64,000 bases of DNA. Origin: Anaeromyxobacter oryzisoli (GTDB taxonomy: Bacteria > Myxococcota > Myxococcia > Myxococcales > Anaeromyxobacteraceae). A model generated the notes under the pieces. It searched no databases and was not told the origin of the DNA. It saw nothing but the letters and a program-made list of their open reading frames with translations. The stretch is taken from positions 1 to 64,000 of the forward strand of contig NZ_JALCZA010000011.1 in assembly GCF_022690765.1 (NCBI RefSeq), given 5' to 3'. Positions 8,725 to 18,698 of this stretch are shown piece after piece; within the stretch, counting starts at the first letter, position 1, and each line of letters begins with the position of its first letter. The translations under genes were made by a program, and so were the position numbers.

Positions 8725-8865
8725 CGCCCCGTCGAGCGAGGCTCCCCAGCGCACGCAGAGCGTGCGCGTGTTCGATGATGCCTCACCCCGCGAAGCGGGG
8801 CCCACGCGCGCTGGCGCGCGCTGTCCCGCGGGGAGGGGCGCTGCCCCTCCCCACCTGCGGTGGGG
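8711..8865. repeat. Array of six tight GC hairpins
   Basis: Six perfect inverted repeats occur in 155 bp, five with a 3-nt loop and one with a 4-nt loop. They are 8711-8725 (6-bp stem, TGC loop), 8749-8767 (8-bp, AGA), 8786-8800 (6-bp, GAA), 8805-8820 (6-bp, CTGG), 8830-8852 (10-bp, GCT) and 8849-8865 (7-bp, TGC). The last two share four bases and are mutually exclusive. No gene overlaps. The function is unknown. Confidence 0.75.
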
Positions 8866-9238
8866 CCCCTCCCCGCTGACCGTTCTCGAATCATGACCGA
8901 CCGTTTAGCGCCGAACCGGGGCGCGGGGAGGCACGCCGAGCCGCGCGCCAGTTCGGCGGCGCGCGTGCGGCCGGGGAAGAGCGGGAGGTGGTTGGCGGAA
9001 AGTGAACATGCGCGAGATGGCGCACCCCGCGCGATTCCGCGCATGTAGGCGACCATCTCTACGAACAGCGTGCTCGCGTTCACGATTTCGTAACGACGTG
9101 AATTCACTGGTGCTCAAACTGTAGGCGGCTGTGGGTTCGTGTGCGCCCATGCGGCGGAATGCCACGTGCAGGGCACTTTGTCGCGGGAGTTTGCCCCGAG
9201 ATCGAGCTCGCGGGGCGCGGACGGAGAGGGTGCCAGGC
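8866..9238. other. Leader and promoter region of giant cytochrome A
   Basis: No gene is supported. The stretch around 9060-9130 is less GC-rich than its surroundings and probably holds the promoter. I could not identify a convincing -35/-10 or -24/-12 pair. Confidence 0.4.
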
Positions 9239-12200
9239 ATGCGCAGGCAGGGTCGGTGGATCTGGGCGATCGCGGTCGTCGTGTCGGCGCTGCTCGCCTC
9301 GGCTCTCGCGCTGGCGGCGCCTCCGAGCCCCCCTGGCCCCCCTGGAACCCCGACGTACTCGAACGTCGCCTCGACGACGCTGACAGTGAACTGGACCGCT
9401 CCGACCTCGGGCGGGAGCGTCGCGAGCTACACGGTCCAGCGCTCGCCGGACGGCACGACCTTCACCAGCATCGTGACGGGCCTCGCTGCGGGGACCTTGA
9501 CCTACAGCGACTCGGGCCTCACCGCGGCTACCCAGTACTGGTACCGGATCGTCGCGGTCGGGACCGGGGGCGCCGGCTCGACCACGGGCAGCGCGAGCAC
9601 CGTGACGACGCTGGCGCCGCCCGCGGCGCCCGGGACACCCGGGACCCCGACGTACACGAGCGTGGCGCAGACCACGCTCACGGTGAGCTGGACGGCTCCG
9701 ACCTCGGGCGGAACCGTCTCGAGCTACACGGTCCAGCGCTCGCCGGACGGCACGAGCTACACCAGCATCGCGACGGGCCTCACCGGGCTGAGCTACCCCG
9801 ACTCGGGCCTCACCGCGGGCACCCGGTACTGGTACCAGATCATCGCCGTCGGACCGGGCGGCTCGACCACCGGCAACGCGAGCAGCGTGACGACCCTCGC
9901 GCCCTCGGGCGCGACCGCGCTCGTCTCCGGCACGGATCCCGCCGCGGTGACGGTCTGCCCGGGGGACGCCGGGATCTACGCCGACCAGTTCGGCTTCACG
10001 GCGACGGGGGTCGCGGACACGATCGGGAACGTCACCGCCTCCGGCCTCGGGGCGACGCCCGCCATCTCGCAGCTCGAGCTGCGGCAGGACGACGGCGTGA
10101 CGTCGGTGATGACGGGGACGCCCGCCGCGAACACGTACACGTTCACGGGCGCCAACCTCGCCGCGCCGGTCGGGACGACCTCCTACCGCCTCTACTTCAC
10201 CGCCAAGACCCGCGCGCAGCTCGGCGCGAAGGGCGCGTTCACCGTCACCCCGCTCGTGGGCGCGTTCACCTCGACCAACGCCCAGTCCGGGAGCGACACG
10301 GCCCAGACGTTCACCATCGACAACGTCGCGTTCACGAACGTGGGCGCGGTGAGCGCCACCGCGAGCAGCTCCACCGCGATCGCGCTGTCCTGGACGGCGG
10401 TCGCGGGCGCCTCCGGCTACGTCGTCTACGCGCAGGACGGCGGCGCCCCCGCGAGCGTCCCGACCGACGGCACGATCCCGTCCGCGGGTACGCCGCAGCC
10501 GGCGGGCACGCCCTGGGTCGCCTACTCCGGCGTCACCGCCGGCGCCACCGCGTCCGGCCTCACCGCCGGGCACACCTACTACTTCGCGGTCTACGCCCGG
10601 GACCCGTGCGTGAACTGGTCGCAGGTGGCCTCCACCGCGGCGGCGACCACCCTCGCGCCCTTCATCGCGGAGGGCGACACCACCGCGAACAGCCCGAAGC
10701 CGTCGGCCTCGATCGTGAACCCCGCCGCGAACGCCGCGGTGTTCCCGGCGTTCCGCGTCCAGGCGCGCGTCGCCAGCCCGAACGGGGCCGCGATCACCGG
10801 CGTCACGCTCTCCTGGGGCGGGTCGAGCAAGGCGATGGCCCGGAACTCCAACTATGGGACGGCGGCGGACAGCGGCGTCTACGAGTGCACGCTCACCTCC
10901 AGCGACGTCGCCGCGGGCGGGTACACGCTCGTCGCCGTCGCGACGAACGCCTCCGGGAGCGTCAACTCGCGGTCGGTCCCGATCACCGTCGGCACGTCCA
11001 CCGGCGACGGCAACCTGCTCGTCCGCGACGACGCGAGCCAGCTCTGCACCGACTGCCACGCGCTGGCGGCGCACGGCTCGGGGACCACCTCGAGCCAGTA
11101 CGGCGCGTGGTCCACGACCTGCCGCGACTGCCACACGCCGCACGGGACGACCAACCTCTCGCTCGTCGCGCCCCGGATCACCCCGCCCGCGTTCACCGCC
11201 TCGCAGCCGGCGAAGGCGGTCTCGTTCCTGAACAAGACCGGCTACGCCGCGAGCTCGTACGCGAGCAGCGCCGCCAACGGCCCGTGCCAGGTCTGTCACA
11301 CCCGGACCCAGTTCTACCGCGCGGACGGCACGTCGCCCGGTGGCACCCACGAGACCGGCCCGTGCTTCAACTGTCACAACCACACGAAGGGGCTCGCGGC
11401 GAGCTGCACGCAGTGCCACGGCGACGCTACCCGGACGAAGAACCCGGCCATCGCCGGGACGGTGGACTCGCACCTCACGGCGGCGCCGCCGGTGGACACG
11501 AGCGGGGCGACGACGGGCGTGCGGGTCGGCGCGCACGTGGCGCACGTGAACCAGACGACGTACCGGACGAACGCGCTCGCCTGCGCGGACTGCCACCCCG
11601 TCCCGAACACGCACCAGGGGACGCGCGACGCGGCCTGGAGCGCGCTCGCCTCCACCGGGAACGGCACGAGCTACACGATCTCCCCGGCGGCGGGGCCGAG
11701 CTACACCACGACCTGGGAGGCGGCGCCTACCTGCACCAACTGGTGCCACGGCGCGGGCATCGCCGGCGGCGGGTCGAACACCGCGCCGAGCTGGGCCGGC
11801 GGCTCGAGCCAGGCCGCGTGCGGCACCTGCCACGCTCTGCCGCCGCCGGTGGGCGGGAGCGGGAACAACCACCCGCAGAACAGCACCTGCTCGAGCTGCC
11901 ACGGCGCCGGGTACACCGGGGGCGCGACCCCGAGCGTCGCCGGCGCGGCGAAGGATCTCCACGTCAACGGGTCGATCGACGCGGCGACCGGGTGCGCGGC
12001 CTGCCACGGCCAGCTCACCGGCCTCGGCGGCGTGCCGATCGCGAGCGGCGATCCCCGCGCGGCGCCGGGCTACGACACGACCTCGGTGGACACCCACGGA
12101 AACTCCGCCCGCTCGGTCGTGGGCGTCGGCGCGCACGTGAAGCACGTGAACGCGGGGCTGATGGCGGGGAAGGGGTGCTCGGTCTGCCACGGGGCGACCC

Positions 12201-15200
12201 CGGTGGACGGCGACGTCTCGCACGCGAACGGGACCGTGGCGGCGGGCTGGAACACGCCGGCGAACGCGCAGGGCGTCACGCCGACGCCGGCCGCGTACGA
12301 CTCCACCTGGCAGGCCGGCCCGAGCTGCACCAACTACTGCCACTCGACCGGGCTGCCGCTGGGCGGGACCGTCTCGAAGAGCACCGTCACGTGGACGAGT
12401 ACGACGGCGATGACCTGCACGAGCTGTCACGCCTACGGCGCCTCGCTCACGACCAACGCCCACCCGAAGCACGTCTCGACGTACGGGATCGGCTGCAAGG
12501 CGTGCCACAGCGCGACGGTGTCGGGCGACCTGGCGATCGTCTCGGGCGGCGGCGCGCACGTGAACGGGACGAACGACGCCGTGCTCGATCCGTCGGATCC
12601 GTATCCCGCGGGCGGGAGCTACGACACGACGTTCCACACCTGCTCGGCGACCTACTGCCACTCGAACGGCACGACGATCACGGCGCCCTTCGGCGCGCCG
12701 ACCGGCTCCCTCGCCTGGAACGGCGGCGCCGACACCTGCACCTCCTGCCACGGCGGCCCGTCGGGCGCCGCGGCGGTGATGGGGACCACGAGCGGCTCGA
12801 CGCGCCACCAGAACCACGTGGACAACGCGGCGGTGATCGGGACGAACTACGTGTGCGCCGACTGCCACGCGGCGACCGTGGCGAGCGGGAACGCGCCGCT
12901 CACCAACCAGGCGAACCACCTCAACCGCACGAAGGACATTTCGATCGCGACGCGCGGGTCCTACGCCTCGAGCGAGTCGTACACCGGCCAGACCTGCTCG
13001 ACGACGTACTGCCACTCCTCGGGACAGACGACCCCCACCTACGTCCCGGTCTCCTGGACGGGCGCGGCGCTCGGCTGCAACGGGTGCCACGGGACCTCGA
13101 CCACCGCGGGCGCGCCGGACTACGCGAACGGCGGCGCGGGCACCGCCACCGCGAACAGCCACCCGAAGCACACGTCCCTCGGCTCGGACTCGACGAGCTG
13201 TCCGAAGTGCCACGCCGGGACGGTCGCGGCGGCGGGCGGCGCGATCGTCTCGGGCAGCACGCTCCACACGAACGGCGCGCACGACATCCAGATCGCCGCG
13301 GCGTACGACACGAACGGCGCGACCGCGAACTACGATCCCGCCACGAAGACGTGCAGCGGGATCTCCTGCCACGTCGGCTCGAGCACGTGGGGTGGGACGC
13401 TCGCCTGCACCAACTGCCACGGCGACGCCGCGCGGACGAGCCTCACCGGCGCGGACGCGAACCAGACGGCGGCGCCGCCGCTGGGCACCTCGGGCGAGAG
13501 CGCGACGACGACGCGGGCGGTGGGGGCGCACGTCGCGCACGTGAACCAGGCCACGCTGAGGACGAACCCGCTGCCGTGCTCGGAGTGCCACCTCGGCACG
13601 ACGCACAACGGCGTGAAGGAGGTGGTCTGGGGGACCATCGCCACGACGGGCGGGGCCGTCCCGACCTGGAACGGGACCACCTGCGCGACCACGTACTGCC
13701 ACGCGCCGGGCGGGGCGGCGCTGGGCGGCACGAACCAGACGCCGAGCTGGACGAGCGGCAGCTCCCAGGCGGCCTGCGGCACCTGCCACGGCCTGCCGCC
13801 GCCGGTGGGCGGCGTCGCCGGGGCGGACCACCCGCAGAACCTGACGTGCTCCTCCTGCCACGGCGCCGGGTACACGGCGACCAGCCTCTCGACGGCGGCG
13901 AAGGCGACGCACATCGACGGGACGTCCCAGAAGCCCGCGAACGGCTGCACCGCGTGCCACGGCGTGCTGGCCGGCCTGACCGGCGCCGCGGTGGCGAACA
14001 CCGATCCGTCCGCCGCTCCCGGCTACGTGGGGACCGCGACGGGCGTGGACACGACGGGGTCGTCGGCGACGACCTCGGCGAAGGTGGGCGCGCACGACGC
14101 GCACGTCCGTCCGGCGGGGAGCCTCAACTCCGTCGCGTCGCTCGCGTGCGCGAGCTGCCACGGCACGCTGCCTGCGAGCGGGGACACCACCCACGCGAAC
14201 GGGACCATCGGGCTCGGGTGGAGCACGGTCGCGACGGGCGGCGGGACGATCACCCCCACGCCGTCGGCGTTCGGCTCGACGTGGGAGGCGACCCCGACCT
14301 GCACCAACTACTGCCACTCCAACGCCTCGCCGACAGGCGGGACGCTCGCGACCGCGACGATGACGTGGACGAGCACGACGACCCTGACCTGCTCGAGCTG
14401 CCACGCGACGGTGGCGCGTGACCGGACGGGCGGACTTGCGACGGATCTCTCGCAGAAGCACGGCAAGCACCTCGACGCGACGACGTACGCGTTCAAGTGC
14501 GACGAGTGCCACGCCGCGACCATGACGAACGACTCGGCGACGGCGATCGGCACGCCGGCGAACCACGTGAACGGCACGAAGAACGTGGTCTTCTCGACGA
14601 CGCTCCTCACGACGACCATCGACCAGTCCGCGGGCACGTACTCGACCGGCACCTGCGCCTCGACCTACTGCCACTCGAACGGCACGACGACCACGGCCCC
14701 GTTCGGCACGACGGTGAGCGCCGCGCTGGCCTGGACGACCGGCACCTCGACGTGCGCCTCCTGCCACGGCGGCCCGAGCGGCGCCGCGGTGGTGATGGGC
14801 AACGGGGCGGGGAACGGGTCGGCGAAGCACCTGAACCACGTCTCCAACGCGTCGGTGCTGGGCACGAACTACGTGTGCGGCGACTGCCACGCGGCGACGG
14901 TGGCGAGCGGGAACTCGCCGATCACGACGTACGCGAAGCACGTGAACGGGGTGAAGGACGTCTCGATCGCGGCGCGCGGGACGTACACGAGCAGCGACAC
15001 GACCGGGACGTGCAGCGCCACGTACTGCCACTCGGACGGGCGGCGCGGCGCGGCGAACACGAAGGTGGGGGTGACCTGGAACGACGCGGCCTGGACGGGG
15101 AACGTCTGCGCCAAGTGCCACGGCGGCACGACGGGGAACCTGTTCGGCGCACCGGACTACGCGAACGGCGGCAAGAACACCTCCACGGCCAACAGCCACG

Positions 15201-17692
15201 CGAAGCACGTGGCGGCGGCGACGGACTGCGCGACGTGCCACACCACCACCACCAGCACGGGCACGGCGATCCTCGCCGGCGGGCTCCACACCAACGGCGT
15301 CATCGACGTGGCGTTCAACGCGGCGAAGGCGGGCAGCGGCGCGACGTGCCAGGCCGGGACGTCCACGACCTCCGCGACGTGCACGAACATCGCCTGCCAC
15401 GGGAACAACGCGACCGCGATCAGCTGGGGTGACACTGGCCTGACCTGCATCAACTGCCACGGCGGCGCGGCGGACACGGACAACTGGAACATCAGCGACG
15501 GCATCCCCGCCGTCATCAACACCGGGACCGAGTGGACGACCTACGGCCACGGCTCGAACGCCACGACGGGGACGAAGGTGGATCTGGCGCAGGGCAAGAC
15601 CGGCATCGACGTCTGCCGCTACTGCCACGACTGGAACGTCGCGCACGGCGCGACGACCAACCCGTTCCGCCTGCTCGGGGTGACCGGGGCGAACGGCGCG
15701 ATCACCGTTGGCAACTTCAACGCCGCGACGAACAACGGGAACGGGGTCTGCTGGAACTGCCACGGCACTGGCTCGAACGGCGTCGATCCGGATGGCTCGG
15801 GCACCGCCTACCTGGTCAAGAACGGGGCGAAGAAGATCGACGCGTATCACTACGGCGCGGGCCACACCGCCACGACGGACGGCGGCAGCCGTTGCTGGGA
15901 CTGCCACGATCCGCACGGTGACGGCACGAACGTGGCGATGATCGGCACCGACACGCTGCGCGACTCGTCGGACGCGTACGGGTTGGTGGGCACCCGGTCC
16001 ACCACCGGCGCGGTCCTCACCGCGCTGGGGGCGGGCGCCTACGCCAAGGGGACGACGCCGTACACGGGCGTCTGCCAGGTGTGCCACACCGCGACGAAGT
16101 ACTACCGCTACGACGGGACGCTGCAGACCCACAACACGGGCGCGGACTGCATGAGCTGCCACGCGCACCAGCAGGCGACGGTGAACGTCGCCTTCGCAGG
16201 CAAGGGTGGCGGGTCCGACTGCTGGGGCTGCCACAGCGGCGGGCAGGGGAAGACGCGCGCGCTGAGCGGCGACTTCGGGCTGCAATCGCACCACGTCCGG
16301 GTCAACGCGGGCGCCTTCGGCGCCGGGAGCAACGTCGCCGGCGCGGGCACGAACGCGGACTGCGTGGTCTGCCACATGGAGGGCCAGGTCATCACGGCCT
16401 ACTCGGCCGACTGCGGGTCCGGCAGCGGCACGCTGCCGATGAGCTGCACCAACCCGAGCTACCACGCGAACGGGAAGATCGACCTCCGCGACGTGGACGT
16501 CGCGGCGCCGGCCGCCGACGGCACGGGCACGTCGTTCCTGTACGACAAGGCCGCGGTCGCGGCGTCCGCGGGCGCCGCCGCCAACTGGAACAGCAGCAAC
16601 CAGCGGTGGCGCGAGTGGACGTCCGGCGTGAACGAGACCAGCAACGACGGCACCGACGGCGCGCTGCCCTCCAACGCCGGCCTCGACAAGTTCTGCTTGA
16701 ACTGCCACGACTCGGGCGGCGCGGCCCAGATCTCCTCGTTCCGCCTGTCTTCCGAGACGAGCCGGACGGCCACCGATCCGTTCTGGGACGGCGCCGGCAA
16801 CATCACGAACGGGTACGACACCTACAACCGCGCCGACCAGGCCGGCAGCACCGCCGGTCCGACCACGGCGCCCCCGACGACCGGCGGCCACGTCATCGAC
16901 ATCAAGTCGAAGGTGAGCGGCAGCCCGCCGGCGCAGGGCTCGTTCGCCCGGCACGCCATTCGCGGCCAGTCCTCGTCGAAGTACGGCGCGTACACGGGGA
17001 ACATCGGGACCGGCTTCACGACCATGTACGACGCGGGTCGCTTCACCGCGATGGGCACGGACGAGAGCGGCAAGCCGAACTGGAACGACACCTCCGTGAT
17101 GGGCTGCGCCGACTGCCACACGACCGACGGCGCGAACGGAACGAGCGGTAACGCCCACGGGTCGACCTCGGAGTACCTGCTGAAGGACGCCTCCGGCGCC
17201 GCCACCGAGGGCGCCTACGCCAGCGGCACGGAGATCTGCGGCCGTTGTCACGCTCACGCCAGCTACGGCACGACCCACACGGGAGGGAACGGGAGCGACT
17301 TCAACGACAGCGTCGCGCAGACCGGCAGCGCGCGTCTCACGAGCTCGACCCCGAAGGGAAGCGCGGGCTCGATCTTCGGGATCGCGTGCCTGAACTGCCA
17401 CGGAGGCGGGCAGGGCAACGGCTCCGGGACGGGGGACACGAACGGCTTCGGTTGGATCCACGGGACGAGCCAGGTGTTCCCGACGGGAGCGAGCGGCGCG
17501 GTGGGCACGCGCAACGCCTACCGGTTCATGAACGGCAGCTCGCTCCGCTTCTACCAGCCGGGCGCCGCGACCTGGGACACCGGGGGCGGGAGCTGCTACA
17601 CGCTCGCGAACGCGACCACGTTCGGCAACTGCACGCAGCACAGCAGGTCGGCGGGCAGCCCGACCACGCTGAAGCGACCGCTCACCTACTAG
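9239..17692 (+). CDS. Giant secreted multihaem c-type cytochrome A
   Basis: This is a 2817-residue exported protein. The ATG at 9239 was chosen because it begins a clean signal peptide (MRRQGRWIWAIAVVVSALL, then ALALAA). The first 600 residues are haem-free: two fibronectin type III-like repeats (about 28-205), a beta-rich domain shared with cytochrome B, a third FN3-like domain and an Ig-like domain. From about residue 602 to 2721 I count 50 haem-attachment motifs: 40 CX2CH, 3 CX3CH (CTNWCH and two CTNYCH) and 7 CX4CH (such as CSATYCH). Alternation of CX4CH with CX2CH recalls the Geobacter domain TIGR01904. Adhesin-like N-terminal domains suggest a surface or matrix role in long-range electron transfer. 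The C-terminus (CYTL...CTQHS...RPLTY) matches cytochrome B. The operon continues with ResB-like genes four bases later. Confidence 0.92.
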   Translation: MRRQGRWIWAIAVVVSALLASALALAAPPSPPGPPGTPTYSNVASTTLTVNWTAPTSGGSVASYTVQRSPDGTTFTSIVTGLAAGTLTYSDSGLTAATQYWYRIVAVGTGGAGSTTGSASTVTTLAPPAAPGTPGTPTYTSVAQTTLTVSWTAPTSGGTVSSYTVQRSPDGTSYTSIATGLTGLSYPDSGLTAGTRYWYQIIAVGPGGSTTGNASSVTTLAPSGATALVSGTDPAAVTVCPGDAGIYADQFGFTATGVADTIGNVTASGLGATPAISQLELRQDDGVTSVMTGTPAANTYTFTGANLAAPVGTTSYRLYFTAKTRAQLGAKGAFTVTPLVGAFTSTNAQSGSDTAQTFTIDNVAFTNVGAVSATASSSTAIALSWTAVAGASGYVVYAQDGGAPASVPTDGTIPSAGTPQPAGTPWVAYSGVTAGATASGLTAGHTYYFAVYARDPCVNWSQVASTAAATTLAPFIAEGDTTANSPKPSASIVNPAANAAVFPAFRVQARVASPNGAAITGVTLSWGGSSKAMARNSNYGTAADSGVYECTLTSSDVAAGGYTLVAVATNASGSVNSRSVPITVGTSTGDGNLLVRDDASQLCTDCHALAAHGSGTTSSQYGAWSTTCRDCHTPHGTTNLSLVAPRITPPAFTASQPAKAVSFLNKTGYAASSYASSAANGPCQVCHTRTQFYRADGTSPGGTHETGPCFNCHNHTKGLAASCTQCHGDATRTKNPAIAGTVDSHLTAAPPVDTSGATTGVRVGAHVAHVNQTTYRTNALACADCHPVPNTHQGTRDAAWSALASTGNGTSYTISPAAGPSYTTTWEAAPTCTNWCHGAGIAGGGSNTAPSWAGGSSQAACGTCHALPPPVGGSGNNHPQNSTCSSCHGAGYTGGATPSVAGAAKDLHVNGSIDAATGCAACHGQLTGLGGVPIASGDPRAAPGYDTTSVDTHGNSARSVVGVGAHVKHVNAGLMAGKGCSVCHGATPVDGDVSHANGTVAAGWNTPANAQGVTPTPAAYDSTWQAGPSCTNYCHSTGLPLGGTVSKSTVTWTSTTAMTCTSCHAYGASLTTNAHPKHVSTYGIGCKACHSATVSGDLAIVSGGGAHVNGTNDAVLDPSDPYPAGGSYDTTFHTCSATYCHSNGTTITAPFGAPTGSLAWNGGADTCTSCHGGPSGAAAVMGTTSGSTRHQNHVDNAAVIGTNYVCADCHAATVASGNAPLTNQANHLNRTKDISIATRGSYASSESYTGQTCSTTYCHSSGQTTPTYVPVSWTGAALGCNGCHGTSTTAGAPDYANGGAGTATANSHPKHTSLGSDSTSCPKCHAGTVAAAGGAIVSGSTLHTNGAHDIQIAAAYDTNGATANYDPATKTCSGISCHVGSSTWGGTLACTNCHGDAARTSLTGADANQTAAPPLGTSGESATTTRAVGAHVAHVNQATLRTNPLPCSECHLGTTHNGVKEVVWGTIATTGGAVPTWNGTTCATTYCHAPGGAALGGTNQTPSWTSGSSQAACGTCHGLPPPVGGVAGADHPQNLTCSSCHGAGYTATSLSTAAKATHIDGTSQKPANGCTACHGVLAGLTGAAVANTDPSAAPGYVGTATGVDTTGSSATTSAKVGAHDAHVRPAGSLNSVASLACASCHGTLPASGDTTHANGTIGLGWSTVATGGGTITPTPSAFGSTWEATPTCTNYCHSNASPTGGTLATATMTWTSTTTLTCSSCHATVARDRTGGLATDLSQKHGKHLDATTYAFKCDECHAATMTNDSATAIGTPANHVNGTKNVVFSTTLLTTTIDQSAGTYSTGTCASTYCHSNGTTTTAPFGTTVSAALAWTTGTSTCASCHGGPSGAAVVMGNGAGNGSAKHLNHVSNASVLGTNYVCGDCHAATVASGNSPITTYAKHVNGVKDVSIAARGTYTSSDTTGTCSATYCHSDGRRGAANTKVGVTWNDAAWTGNVCAKCHGGTTGNLFGAPDYANGGKNTSTANSHAKHVAAATDCATCHTTTTSTGTAILAGGLHTNGVIDVAFNAAKAGSGATCQAGTSTTSATCTNIACHGNNATAISWGDTGLTCINCHGGAADTDNWNISDGIPAVINTGTEWTTYGHGSNATTGTKVDLAQGKTGIDVCRYCHDWNVAHGATTNPFRLLGVTGANGAITVGNFNAATNNGNGVCWNCHGTGSNGVDPDGSGTAYLVKNGAKKIDAYHYGAGHTATTDGGSRCWDCHDPHGDGTNVAMIGTDTLRDSSDAYGLVGTRSTTGAVLTALGAGAYAKGTTPYTGVCQVCHTATKYYRYDGTLQTHNTGADCMSCHAHQQATVNVAFAGKGGGSDCWGCHSGGQGKTRALSGDFGLQSHHVRVNAGAFGAGSNVAGAGTNADCVVCHMEGQVITAYSADCGSGSGTLPMSCTNPSYHANGKIDLRDVDVAAPAADGTGTSFLYDKAAVAASAGAAANWNSSNQRWREWTSGVNETSNDGTDGALPSNAGLDKFCLNCHDSGGAAQISSFRLSSETSRTATDPFWDGAGNITNGYDTYNRADQAGSTAGPTTAPPTTGGHVIDIKSKVSGSPPAQGSFARHAIRGQSSSKYGAYTGNIGTGFTTMYDAGRFTAMGTDESGKPNWNDTSVMGCADCHTTDGANGTSGNAHGSTSEYLLKDASGAATEGAYASGTEICGRCHAHASYGTTHTGGNGSDFNDSVAQTGSARLTSSTPKGSAGSIFGIACLNCHGGGQGNGSGTGDTNGFGWIHGTSQVFPTGASGAVGTRNAYRFMNGSSLRFYQPGAATWDTGGGSCYTLANATTFGNCTQHSRSAGSPTTLKRPLTY

Positions 17693-17696
17693 GACG

Positions 17697-18698
17697 ATGG
17701 GTGCGAGCCACGTGACGACGAGGTTTCGGAACGCCACGCGGCTCGCGCTCGTCTCGTCCGGCGCAGGATTGGCGGCGATCATCTTCGCGGTCCGCTCCGG
17801 CGCGCTGGAGGCGCGGCCGTGGCTCGTCGCAGCGGTCGGAGGCGTGGCCGCGCTGGCCGCGGCGGGGGCGCTCGCCTGCGCCGTCCAGCGCCTCGTGGCC
17901 GAAGGGGGAAGACGCGCAGCGGCGGCGGGCGAGGCCGCCGCCATGGCCGGGCTGCTCGTCATCATCGGCGTCGGCTTCGCGAACTGGCTCTTCGACTACC
18001 GAGGGCTGTTGCTGCTGACGGAGGGCGAGCAGGTGCTGCTCGGGCCCGAACGGCACCTGCGTGACGTGACCGCCGGCCCGCTGGGGCGCGTCGGCGGCCT
18101 GAGCGGCACGCTGGAGCTGGCGAAGGTCGAGCTGAGGCCGTCCCCCGACGGTGGATTCGTCCCCGCGAGCCGGCTCCTGCTCGCGACCGACGCCCCTGCG
18201 CGACGCCGGGAGATCGTCGTCGCGCCCGGCCAGCCTGGCCGCGGCTCGGGCGCGATCTTCCAGCAGGGCGCCTTCGGGTTCGTGCCGCGGATCATCGTGC
18301 AGCGGCGGGGGAAGACGCTCTTCGACCAGCCTGTCCAGCTGGAGTCGCGTCGCGACGACGCTCGGGGTATATCCTTCGAGGCGAGCATTCCGTTGCAGGA
18401 CCAACAGGCGGAGCTGAAGCTCGCGGTCGACCTGAGCCGCCTCGACGAACGCATGAAGGGCCACCCCGTCCTCGGGGTCGCGCTGCGGCGCGGTGAGGAG
18501 ACGATCGGCGCGGGTGAGCTGCTCCCGGGGCACGGGGCCACGATGAAGGACGGTTGGCAGGTGGGGTTCGGCGGGATGAAGATGTGGTCCGAGATCGATC
18601 TCCGCCGGCACGACTTCCACGTCGCCGCGCTGCTCGGCCTGCTGACGACGGCCGTCGGCCTGTGCGTCTGGGTCGTCGCTCGCTGGAGATCGGCGTGA
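17697..18698 (+). CDS. ResB-like membrane protein 1
   Basis: This 333-residue protein has two N-terminal membrane segments (about 15-55), a third near 80-100, a large probably periplasmic domain and a C-terminal membrane helix before an arginine-rich tail. The topology and the final region resemble the ResB/CcsB component of System II cytochrome c maturation, but it is shorter than a full ResB. It begins four bases after giant cytochrome A and ends in a GTGA overlap with the next gene. A role in haem handling or cytochrome assembly is inferred from topology and position. ATG 17697 was chosen; GTG 17712 is an alternative. Confidence 0.7.
   Translation: MGASHVTTRFRNATRLALVSSGAGLAAIIFAVRSGALEARPWLVAAVGGVAALAAAGALACAVQRLVAEGGRRAAAAGEAAAMAGLLVIIGVGFANWLFDYRGLLLLTEGEQVLLGPERHLRDVTAGPLGRVGGLSGTLELAKVELRPSPDGGFVPASRLLLATDAPARRREIVVAPGQPGRGSGAIFQQGAFGFVPRIIVQRRGKTLFDQPVQLESRRDDARGISFEASIPLQDQQAELKLAVDLSRLDERMKGHPVLGVALRRGEETIGAGELLPGHGATMKDGWQVGFGGMKMWSEIDLRRHDFHVAALLGLLTTAVGLCVWVVARWRSA

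Noticed and set aside
8640-9107. Minus-strand 155-codon frame upstream of cytochrome A
   Set aside because: It runs through the palindrome and hairpin array, has no domain and no ribosome-binding site.
9104-17965. Minus-strand open frame of nearly 3000 codons opposite cytochrome A
   Set aside because: It is the antisense shadow of a GC-rich gene, rich in arginine, valine and alanine with no domain, and the plus strand has clear haem motifs.
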